Source: an uncultured Eisenbergiella sp.
Lineage (GTDB): Bacteria > Bacillota > Clostridia > Lachnospirales > Lachnospiraceae
NCBI GenBank assembly: GCA_947626725.1
Contig: CANQTI010000062.1
Span: 1-9,635, forward strand
Direction of reading: 5' to 3'
Length of the DNA stretch: 9,635 nt
The position numbers and the translations under genes are program-made. Positions 1 to 5,618 of this stretch are shown piece by piece. The notes beneath the pieces are model-generated. The model searched no databases. It was not told the DNA's origin and saw only the letters and a list, made by a program, of their open reading frames with translations. Each line of letters begins with the position of its first letter. Position 1 is the stretch's first letter.

Positions 1-117
1 GCGGCGCATGTGCGGGCTTTCCTGGCCGACGGCTGTCTGTGCGTGGTGGGCAATGAAAAGAAGATCCGGGAGGAGAAAGAGCGTTTCCTCACTCTGGAAC
101 AGTTATATCAGAATTGA
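1..117 (+). CDS. 3' end of an unrecognised gene (partial)
   Basis: Reading frame 1 is open from the first base of the window to a TGA at 115-117 and gives 38 C-terminal residues; the start lies outside the window. The peptide has a short hydrophobic stretch (FLADGCLCVV), then a charged, probably helical segment (NEKKIREEKERF), and ends in LEQLYQN. I do not recognise the family and assign no function. It is called coding because the frame is uninterrupted, its codon use matches the neighbours, and the next gene begins 136 bases downstream with its own ribosome binding site. No clear promoter or U-tailed terminator is visible between the two, so the DUF4349 gene may be co-transcribed with it. 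Confidence 0.55.
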   Translation, partial: AAHVRAFLADGCLCVVGNEKKIREEKERFLTLEQLYQN

Positions 118-253
118 TCGGACCGGGCAAAGGAACGGCGAAAGCGGATGGGACGGGCACTTCGGGATGGAGCTTTCGGTCCCGCGCTGGACGGCCGGTC
201 GGATGCCGCCTGAACGGTCGGGCATCGTCCGGTTCGGGAAAGGGAGGAAAAAG

Positions 254-1459
254 ATGAGAAAAATGAGAAGGTATCGGCATACGGCGCTGTCTGCGCTCTG
301 CCTGGCGTTTGTCCTGTTCGCCATGGTCGGCTGCGGCGCGTCCTCGAAGAGCGCGAGCCAGAGCACGAACGAGTTTGCCGCCGCGGATTCCGTGGCGGTG
401 GCGGAAGATGGCGGCGGCATCTATGAGATGAAAGCAGTGGAATCGCCGGAAGAGGAAGCGGCTTTGGAAGAGGATGGCCAGACGGTGAACGATCAGCGCC
501 GCAAGCTCATCAAGACCGTGGATATGGACGTGGAGACGAAGAATTTCGACGCCCTGATCGCCCACGTGGAGAACCAGGTGGAGGCGCTGGGCGGCTATGT
601 GGAGAGCAGCGACGTCTACAACGGGAGCTATACCTCTGATTACCGGTCCCGGAATGCCAGGATCACGGCGCGGATCCCGGCGGAGCGTCTGGACGATTTC
701 GTGGCGGATGTGGCGGAGCAGTCCAACATCACCAGCAAGAATGAGTCGGTGGAGGACGTGACGCTGCAGTATGTGGATCTGGAGAGCCACAAGCGGGCCC
801 TGCAGGCGGAGCAGGAGAGCCTGCTCTCCATGCTGGAGAACGCCGAGACCATCGAGGACATCCTGGCCATCAATTCTCAGCTGACGGATGTGCGCTATCA
901 GCTGGACAGCATGGAATCCCAGCTGCGTACATACGACAACAGGATCAACTACAGCACGGTGCATCTGTACGTGGACGAGGTGGAGCAGTACGTGCCCTAT
1001 GTGGCCCAGACGCCGTGGGAGCGCATTTCTCAGGGCTTCATGGAGAATCTGTATAAGGTGGGCAACGGGATCGCCAATTTCTTCATCGAGCTGATCATCG
1101 CCCTGCCCATCATCGCGGTGGCCGCCGTCATCATCGGCGCCGTGATCGCGATCCTCTTCATCACGATCCGCCGCAGCGAGAAGAAGGCGAGAGAAAGAAG
1201 AGAGAAACAGGGACCGCCGTCCGCGGGGACCCTGAACGGCGTGCCCTATGACAGATACAGAAGCGGCCAGTCCGGCAGAGGCGGCCGTCCGGGCAGGAAC
1301 GGCGCGCCGGAGCATTACCGTGCAGGCCAGTCGGGCGGAGCGGGTGTGCCGGAGAACCGGGCAGGCCAGCCGGGCGGAACGGGCGCGCCGGAGGACCGGG
1401 CAGGTCAGCCGGGCGCATCGGAGAACCGCCCGGAGCAGCAGGATGGAGAACGGCCCTGA
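254..1459 (+). CDS. DUF4349-family lipoprotein with C-terminal membrane helix and repetitive tail
   Basis: The product is 401 aa. I start it at ATG 254 because AGGGAGGAAAAAG lies directly upstream and a basic, hydrophobic lipoprotein signal peptide follows, with a lipobox-like AMVGC and the acylated Cys at residue 27. The open frame extends upstream to base 8, but that part overlaps the preceding gene and looks non-coding. After an acidic linker (about 28-80), residues 82-245 match the DUF4349 pattern (RKLIKTVDMDVETKNFDAL, then LGGYVES), including a probable coiled coil at about 175-228. A strong transmembrane helix spans about 275-305 and is followed by IRRSEKKARERREK, which puts the C terminus in the cytoplasm by the positive-inside rule. 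The domain would thus be outside the cell, tethered at both ends. Residues 330-401 are a Gly/Pro/Arg-rich tail with near-repeats. The molecular function of DUF4349 is not established. The gap to era is 18 bases, suggesting co-transcription. Confidence 0.88.
   Translation: MRKMRRYRHTALSALCLAFVLFAMVGCGASSKSASQSTNEFAAADSVAVAEDGGGIYEMKAVESPEEEAALEEDGQTVNDQRRKLIKTVDMDVETKNFDALIAHVENQVEALGGYVESSDVYNGSYTSDYRSRNARITARIPAERLDDFVADVAEQSNITSKNESVEDVTLQYVDLESHKRALQAEQESLLSMLENAETIEDILAINSQLTDVRYQLDSMESQLRTYDNRINYSTVHLYVDEVEQYVPYVAQTPWERISQGFMENLYKVGNGIANFFIELIIALPIIAVAAVIIGAVIAILFITIRRSEKKARERREKQGPPSAGTLNGVPYDRYRSGQSGRGGRPGRNGAPEHYRAGQSGGAGVPENRAGQPGGTGAPEDRAGQPGASENRPEQQDGERP
1322..1429 (+). repeat. 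39-bp in-frame tandem repeat in the DUF4349 gene tail
   Basis: Two full 39-bp units (1322-1360 and 1361-1399) and a shortened third unit (1400-1429) lie in tandem and in frame. They encode 13-residue units of the form AGQxGGxGxPExR, the last reduced to AGQPGASENR. A diverged relative lies just upstream (SGQSGRGG...APEHYR, about 1261-1320). The repeat codes for part of the predicted cytoplasmic, disordered tail. Copy number is likely to vary between strains through slippage or recombination, which is inference. Confidence 0.8.
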
Positions 1460-1477
1460 CGCACAGGGAGAGGACCG

Positions 1478-2392
1478 ATGAGGAGCGATATGGAAAATAG
1501 GCAGTACAAGTCCGGTTTTGTGACGCTGGTGGGCCGGCCCAACGTGGGAAAATCTACACTGATGAATCACCTGATCGGCCAGAAGATCGCCATCACGTCC
1601 AACAAACCGCAGACGACCCGAAACCGAATCCAGACCGTCTATACGGACAGCCGGGGACAGATCGTCTTTCTGGATACGCCGGGAATCCACCGGGCGAAGA
1701 ATCGGCTGGGAGAATATATGGTGAAGACAGCGGAGAGCACGCTGAAGGATGTGGACGCCGTGCTCTGGCTGGTGGAGCCGACCACGTTCATCGGCGCGGG
1801 GGAGCGGCATATCTTAGAGCAGCTGAAGCGCTGCAAAAAGCCGGTGATCCTGGTCATCAACAAGATCGATACGGTGAAAAAGGACGCGGTGATGGAGGCG
1901 ATGAAGGCCTACGCGAAGGAGATGGATTTCGCCGAGATCGTCCCGGTCAGCGCCCTGCGCAGCAACAACACGGACACGCTTCTGGAATGTATTTTCAAAT
2001 ATTTGCCTTACGGGGAACCGTTTTATGACGAGGATACGGTGACGGATCAGCCCAGGAGGCAGATCGCGGCGGAGATGATCCGGGAGAAGGCGCTGCGGTG
2101 CCTGGAAGAGGAGATCCCTCACGGTGTGGCGGTAGCCATCGATCGGATGGAATTTGGGGAGTCGATCGTGAATATTGATGCCACCATTTTCTGCGAGAAA
2201 GATTCTCATAAAGGCATCATCATCGGAAAGGGCGGCAGCATGCTCAAAAAGATCGGCTCTCAGGCACGCCGGGACATAGAGGATATGCTGGAGCGGCAGG
2301 TCAATCTCCAGCTCTGGGTGAAGGTGAAAAAGGACTGGCGGGACAGCGATTTTATGCTGAAAAATTTCGGATATCGCCAGGAAGGAAACTGA
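1478..2392 (+). CDS. era: GTPase Era
   Basis: Era is an essential GTPase that binds the 3' end of 16S rRNA through a KH domain and assists 30S subunit maturation at the cytoplasmic membrane. The 304-aa product has the usual family length. Visible motifs are G1 GRPNVGKST (19-27), the switch region with TTRNR (46-50), G3 DTPG (66-69), G4 NKID (128-131), G5 SAL (158-160) and the KH signature GKGG (250-253) in the C-terminal domain, with a typical C-terminal LKNFGY end. The start used is ATG 1478, preceded by AGGGAGAGGA. ATG 1490, preceded closely by AGGAG, is an in-frame alternative that would remove four residues without touching the G domain. It sits 18 bases after the DUF4349 gene and upstream of recO, the common order in Firmicutes. 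Nothing in the sequence suggests it is broken. Confidence 0.98.
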   Translation: MRSDMENRQYKSGFVTLVGRPNVGKSTLMNHLIGQKIAITSNKPQTTRNRIQTVYTDSRGQIVFLDTPGIHRAKNRLGEYMVKTAESTLKDVDAVLWLVEPTTFIGAGERHILEQLKRCKKPVILVINKIDTVKKDAVMEAMKAYAKEMDFAEIVPVSALRSNNTDTLLECIFKYLPYGEPFYDEDTVTDQPRRQIAAEMIREKALRCLEEEIPHGVAVAIDRMEFGESIVNIDATIFCEKDSHKGIIIGKGGSMLKKIGSQARRDIEDMLERQVNLQLWVKVKKDWRDSDFMLKNFGYRQEGN

Positions 2393-2549
2393 AAATCGCC
2401 GGATACCGTCGGAAAGGGAGAAGAAAAATCCTGCCGCCTTCGGGAAGGAGCTTCCTTAAGGAAATGGTCGCCGGTGTACGCTTCTGTGGAATAAGAAATT
2501 CAAAATAAGCGAACCCTATCGTTGAGACAAATGATCTGGGAGGCTTATG

Positions 2550-2810
2550 ATGAAAGAAACAAATTACTGGAAGCAATTTTGGGAGACCGGCCGGGTGGAG
2601 GATTATCTGCGCTATCGGGCCGGTATATACAGAACGGAGCAGAGCGAAGGAAGCGCACGGGAAACGGCGGGCGCTTCCTTTCCCGATTCTTTCCGGGAAC
2701 GGGCCCCTGCCCGTGGAGAAGATATACATCAGCAGGAAGGGACGCATCATGCAGGAATGCACGAAAGTGACGGGGATCGTGCTCAAAGCGGATTCCGTTG
2801 GGGAGTATGA
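2550..2810 (+). CDS. Small YqzL-like protein, overlapping recO
   Basis: A short frame of 86 aa starts at ATG 2550, six bases after GGGAGG (2538-2543); ATG 2547 is also possible but sits too close to that site. Its N terminus has the spacing W7-x2-F10-x2-T13-G14-x4-Y19-L20, as in YWKQFWETGRVEDYLRY. From memory this resembles YqzL of Bacilli, a roughly 50-aa protein of unknown function encoded between era and recO, the same position as here. Residues after about 25 show no recognisable motif, are hydrophilic, and come from DNA rich in inverted repeats. The frame runs 62 bases into recO before stopping. The N-terminal part therefore looks genuine, while the long tail may be a recent extension after loss of an earlier stop. 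No function is assigned. Confidence 0.55.
   Translation: MKETNYWKQFWETGRVEDYLRYRAGIYRTEQSEGSARETAGASFPDSFRERAPARGEDIHQQEGTHHAGMHESDGDRAQSGFRWGV
2586..2714 (+). other. Cluster of four inverted repeats between era and recO
   Basis: Four stem-loops can be drawn within 129 bases: a 7-bp stem (2586-2592 with 2618-2624, 25-nt loop), a 10-bp stem (2647-2656 AAGGAAGCGC with 2671-2680 GCGCTTCCTT, 14-nt loop), a 6-bp stem (2680-2685 TTCCCG with 2694-2699 CGGGAA) and a 6-bp stem (2699-2704 ACGGGC with 2709-2714 GCCCGT, 4-nt loop). The last three are nearly contiguous and each shares a base or two with the next. None is followed by a run of T, so they are not standard intrinsic terminators. They end 20 bases before the recO ribosome binding site and could affect mRNA stability or recO translation; that role is inference. 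Read as protein, the same DNA gives the featureless tail of the small YqzL-like ORF. Confidence 0.5.
2734..2742 (+). promoter_or_regulatory. Ribosome binding site of recO
   Basis: AGGAAGGGA lies six bases upstream of ATG 2749 and decides the recO start. The frame is also open upstream to a GTG at 2713, but that codon has no comparable site and would add residues before the conserved RecO N terminus. Confidence 0.7.
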
Positions 2811-3390
2811 CAGAAGAGTGGTGCTCCTGACAAAGGAGAAAGGAAAGATCACGGCCTTTGCCAGAGGGGCGAAGCGGCCGGGAAATCGGCTCATGGCAGC
2901 CACGGGCCCTTTTACCTTTGGGTCTTTCTGGATCTATGAGGGCAGCTCCTATGGGATCCGGGAAGCGTCGGTAGAGAATTATTTCGAAGAACTGCGCACG
3001 GATTTTATCGGCGCCTATTACGGGATCTATTTTCTGGAATTGTGCGATTACTGTACCAGAGAGAACAACGACGAGACGGAGATCCTGAAGCTTCTGTATC
3101 AGTCGCTGCGCGCTCTGTCGCATCCGGGTCTGGACCGGGCGTTGGTGCGCAGTATTTTTGAGCTCAAGCTCATCGTCCTAAACGGCGAGTTCGCCGGAAT
3201 GCCGGAGGGTTCTTATGAGGACGCCACCCGTTACGCGGTAGAATTTATCGAAAGGACGCCGGTGGAACGGCTCTATACATTCACGCTGCGCCCCTCCGCC
3301 ATGAAGGAGCTGGGGCAGATCGCCACAAAGTGCAGGCGGGAGCGGTTCCCGGGCCAGTTCAGGTCTCTGGAGATTCTGAAGACGCTGTAG
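2749..3390 (+). CDS. recO: DNA repair protein RecO
   Basis: RecO binds ssDNA, SSB and RecR and helps load RecA at gaps in the RecF pathway. The N-terminal OB-fold region is clear: VTGIVLKADSVGEYDRRVV (about 7-25), then a KITAFARGAKRP block (33-44) and a YEGSSYGIREA strand region (63-73). A helical domain follows (about 80-213), containing YFLELCDYCTRENNDETE and RSIFELKLIVLNGE. The product is 213 aa, shorter than the roughly 240-250 aa of many RecO proteins. The C-terminal four-cysteine zinc motif found in some homologues is absent; the region goes from LNGEF straight to a helical end (FRSLEIL). The compact form agrees with my recollection of RecO in Lachnospiraceae, so I do not regard it as damaged. 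The first 62 bases overlap the small upstream ORF in another frame. Confidence 0.95.
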   Translation: MQECTKVTGIVLKADSVGEYDRRVVLLTKEKGKITAFARGAKRPGNRLMAATGPFTFGSFWIYEGSSYGIREASVENYFEELRTDFIGAYYGIYFLELCDYCTRENNDETEILKLLYQSLRALSHPGLDRALVRSIFELKLIVLNGEFAGMPEGSYEDATRYAVEFIERTPVERLYTFTLRPSAMKELGQIATKCRRERFPGQFRSLEILKTL

Positions 3391-3429
3391 GGGCCTTCCT
3401 TTACCGGGGCCGTGAGCGTAAAATAACAG

Positions 3430-3458
3430 TTGAAAACCGCAGGAAACTCCGTTATAAT
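3430..3458 (+). promoter_or_regulatory. Sigma-A type promoter upstream of the lipoprotein-glyS unit
   Basis: TTGAAA (3430-3435) and TATAAT (3453-3458) are separated by exactly 17 bases, with one mismatch in the -35 box and a perfect -10 box. Transcription would start near 3465, giving a leader of about 45 bases before ATG 3509. It stands in the 118-base gap between recO and the lipoprotein gene and is the best promoter match in the window. The leader is too short for a T-box or other large riboswitch, so glyS does not appear to be under tRNA-Gly antitermination from this promoter. Confidence 0.8.
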
Positions 3459-3508
3459 GGTAGAAGTTGTTTGGCCGATGCAGGATGGCAGAGGGAGTGG
3501 CGAAACCG

Positions 3509-4096
3509 ATGAAGAGGATCTTGGGATGGATGCTGGCGGTCTTGTGCGCGGCATCGCTGCTTACAGGGTGCGAAGACGCTTCGCCCCGTCGGACGACCAT
3601 TGAAGTGAAGAAAAACGGTGAGATCAGGCATACGATTGTGGAGGATTTCGCGGAAAGCTACTACAGTCTGGACGGCTTGAAGGAGACGATTCAGACTGCC
3701 TGCGACACTTATAATGCCGCGTTGTCCGCAGAACTGGTACGCCTGAAGGATGCGAAGGCAGAGGACGGCGTGTTGACGGCGGTGATGGAGTATGAGAGCG
3801 CGTCCGCGTATTCCGGTTTTAACCGGCAGGCGCTGTTCGTCGGAACGGTAGCGGATGCGCGGGCAGCCGGATATGACCTGAACGTCACGCTGACGAACGC
3901 GGGAAAGGACGGCGGAACCGTTGGCAAAGCGGAGCTTCTGGAGAAGGAGGATTCCCATATCCTCGTGATCCGGGAAGCGGTGGACGTGAAGGTCTGGGAT
4001 AAGGTGCTCTATTATTCCGGGGATGTGACGCCGCAGGACGACGGGACTCTGACGGTGACGGACGATCAGTCGCTGAGTTTTATCGTATTCAAATGA
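3509..4096 (+). CDS. Small lipoprotein of unknown function
   Basis: The product is 195 aa and is predicted to be exported and lipidated. The N terminus is a classic lipoprotein signal: MKR, a hydrophobic core, then the lipobox LLTGC with the acylated cysteine at residue 21. I place the start at ATG 3509, with AGAGGGAG about 11 bases upstream; in-frame ATGs at 3467 and 3485 would put extra polar residues before the signal and lack a good binding site. The mature part is mixed alpha/beta, without transmembrane segments or a catalytic motif that I recognise. It begins TTIEVKKNGEIRHTIVEDF, continues with a helical YYSLDGLKETI segment, and ends in acidic beta-like stretches. I recall similar small lipoproteins in Lachnospiraceae but no assigned function. 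The gene follows its own promoter, and glyS starts 12 bases after its stop codon, so the two are likely co-transcribed. Confidence 0.85.
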   Translation: MKRILGWMLAVLCAASLLTGCEDASPRRTTIEVKKNGEIRHTIVEDFAESYYSLDGLKETIQTACDTYNAALSAELVRLKDAKAEDGVLTAVMEYESASAYSGFNRQALFVGTVADARAAGYDLNVTLTNAGKDGGTVGKAELLEKEDSHILVIREAVDVKVWDKVLYYSGDVTPQDDGTLTVTDDQSLSFIVFK

Positions 4097-4108
4097 ACGG
4101 AGGAGAGT

Positions 4109-5497
4109 ATGGAAAAGACGATGGAGAAAATTGTTTCCCTGGCCAAGGCGCGGGGGTTTGTATATCCTGGCTCCGAGATCTACGGCGGCCTCGCCAATAC
4201 CTGGGATTACGGCAATCTGGGTGTGGAGCTCAAGAACAATGTAAAACGGGCCTGGTGGCAGAAGTTCATTCAGCAGAACCCCTATAACGTGGGTGTGGAC
4301 TGCGCGATTTTGATGAACCCGCAGACCTGGGTGGCCTCGGGGCATCTGGGCGGGTTTTCCGATCCGCTGATGGACTGCAAGGAGTGTCATGAGCGGTTCC
4401 GTGCGGATAAGCTGATTGAAGATTTTGCGGCCGAGAAAGGGATCACGCTGGAGAAGTCCGTGGACGGCATGAGTCAGGAAGAGATGATGCGCTTCATCGA
4501 GGACAATCAGGTTCCCTGCCCCACCTGCGGCAAACATAATTTCACGGAAATCCGTCAGTTCAATCTGATGTTCAAGACTTTTCAGGGGGTGACGGAGGAC
4601 GCGAAGAACACCGTTTACTTACGGCCCGAGACCGCACAGGGCATTTTCGTCAATTTTAAGAACGTACAGCGCACCTCCCGGAAGAAGGTTCCCTTCGGCA
4701 TCGGCCAGATCGGCAAGTCCTTCCGCAATGAGATCACGCCCGGCAACTTTACCTTCCGCACCAGGGAGTTTGAGCAGATGGAGCTGGAATTCTTCTGTGA
4801 GCCGGATACCGATCTGGAATGGTTCGCCTACTGGAAGAGCTTCTGCATCAACTGGCTCCAGACGCTGGGCATCAAGCCGGAAGAGATGCGCGTCAGGGAT
4901 CACGAACCCGAGGAGCTTTCCTTCTATTCCAAAGCGACCACGGACATCGAGTTCTTATTCCCCTTCGGCTGGGGCGAGCTGTGGGGCATCGCAGACAGGA
5001 CCGATTATGACCTGACGCAGCATGCCAACGTGTCCGGTCAGGATATGAGCTATTTCGACGATACGAAAGGGACGAAATACATCCCTTATGTGATCGAGCC
5101 CTCTCTGGGGGCTGACCGGGTGGTGCTGGCCTTCCTGTGCGCGGCTTATGATGAAGAGACGCTGGAGGGCGGCGATGTGCGTACGGTGCTGCATTTCCAT
5201 CCTGCGCTGGCGCCCGTGAAGATCGGCGTACTCCCGCTTTCCAAGAAGCTTAATGAGGGCGCGGAGAAGATCTTCGAACAGCTTTCCAGGAAATACAACT
5301 GTGAGTTCGACGACCGGGGCAATATCGGTAAGCGGTATCGCCGTCAGGATGAGATCGGAACACCGTTCTGCATCACCTACGATTTCGATTCCGAGACGGA
5401 CGGCTGCGTGACGGTGCGTTTCCGGGATTCCATGGAGCAGGAACGGGTGGCGATCAGGGATCTGGACGCCTGGTTTGCGGATAAATTCGATTTTTGA
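4109..5497 (+). CDS. glyS: Glycyl-tRNA synthetase, single-chain dimeric type
   Basis: This class II synthetase charges tRNA-Gly with glycine using ATP. The 462-aa length and single chain identify the alpha2 type (often named glyS or glyQS), not the alpha2beta2 enzyme. Visible parts include a motif 1 region around YGGLANTWDYGNLGVELK (25-42), a probable zinc-binding insertion with Cys90, Cys93, Cys137 and Cys140 (CKEC...CPTC), RPETAQGIFVNF (172-183), motif 2 around FRNEITPGNFTFRTREFEQ (205-223), and motif 3 EPSLGADRVVLAFL (330-343). The C-terminal anticodon-binding domain (about 365-460) starts at HPALAPVKIGVLPLS. The start at ATG 4109 is preceded by GGAGG five bases away; ATG 4121 is a weaker alternative. 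It lies downstream of recO, as often in Firmicutes, but is expected to be read from the promoter at 3430. Confidence 0.97.
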   Translation: MEKTMEKIVSLAKARGFVYPGSEIYGGLANTWDYGNLGVELKNNVKRAWWQKFIQQNPYNVGVDCAILMNPQTWVASGHLGGFSDPLMDCKECHERFRADKLIEDFAAEKGITLEKSVDGMSQEEMMRFIEDNQVPCPTCGKHNFTEIRQFNLMFKTFQGVTEDAKNTVYLRPETAQGIFVNFKNVQRTSRKKVPFGIGQIGKSFRNEITPGNFTFRTREFEQMELEFFCEPDTDLEWFAYWKSFCINWLQTLGIKPEEMRVRDHEPEELSFYSKATTDIEFLFPFGWGELWGIADRTDYDLTQHANVSGQDMSYFDDTKGTKYIPYVIEPSLGADRVVLAFLCAAYDEETLEGGDVRTVLHFHPALAPVKIGVLPLSKKLNEGAEKIFEQLSRKYNCEFDDRGNIGKRYRRQDEIGTPFCITYDFDSETDGCVTVRFRDSMEQERVAIRDLDAWFADKFDF

Positions 5498-5518
5498 GGA
5501 AAGAAGACCTGAAGAGGA

Positions 5519-5551
5519 GGAAAGGGCAGAAACGTTGTTTTTGCCCTTTCC
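5519..5551 (+). other. 15-bp stem-loop between glyS and the J-TPR gene
   Basis: Bases 5519-5533 (GGAAAGGGCAGAAAC) pair with 5537-5551 (GTTTTTGCCCTTTCC) across a 3-base loop, with one G-U pair and no other mismatch. It begins 21 bases after the glyS stop codon. Neither strand has a run of T after the stem, so it is not a textbook intrinsic terminator. It might act as a 3'-end stabiliser, an RNase processing site or a partial terminator that lowers expression of the downstream chaperone genes; these roles are inference. Its position also argues that the downstream gene starts after it. Confidence 0.75.
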
Positions 5552-5604
5552 GAGCGTCAGGGGGGAGAGGACGGCTGTGCGTCCCGCCAGCGGGAGCAGA
5601 AAAT

Positions 5605-5610
5605 GGGAGG
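5605..5610 (+). promoter_or_regulatory. Probable ribosome binding site of the J-TPR gene
   Basis: GGGAGG lies eight bases before an in-frame TTG at 5619, which would start the protein directly at its J domain. A second purine-rich site (GGGAGAGG, about 5563-5570) precedes an in-frame GTG at 5577 by six bases, so the start is not settled by the sequence alone. Confidence 0.5.
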
Positions 5611-5618
5611 AAACGGAT

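Noticed and set aside
202..226. Inverted repeat GATGCC/GGCATC before the DUF4349 gene as a terminator
   Set aside because: The stem is only 6 bp with a 13-base loop and no T run, so it falls short of a terminator call.
89..1810. 573-codon open frame on the minus strand across the DUF4349 gene and the start of era
   Set aside because: It overlaps two well-supported genes antisense, is rich in H and R, and shows no domain or ribosome binding site.
2452..2463. 12-bp palindrome TTCCTTAAGGAA downstream of era
   Set aside because: It is perfect but short, has no loop and no second copy that I noticed, so chance or a minor operator-like site cannot be told apart.
2522..2551. TTGAGA and TATGAT as a promoter for the small ORF or recO
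   Set aside because: The spacing is 18 bases and the -10 box overlaps the ATG of the small ORF. It could only serve recO, and the match is weak.
3382..3419. Inverted repeat ACGCT/AGCGT at the end of recO as a terminator
   Set aside because: The stem is 5 bp with a 28-base interior that pairs poorly and no T tract, so recO may have no strong terminator here.
3391..3508. T-box leader controlling glyS
   Set aside because: T-box leaders are common upstream of synthetase genes, but the gap is only 118 bases, shows no T-box consensus or terminator/antiterminator pair, and is separated from glyS by the lipoprotein gene.
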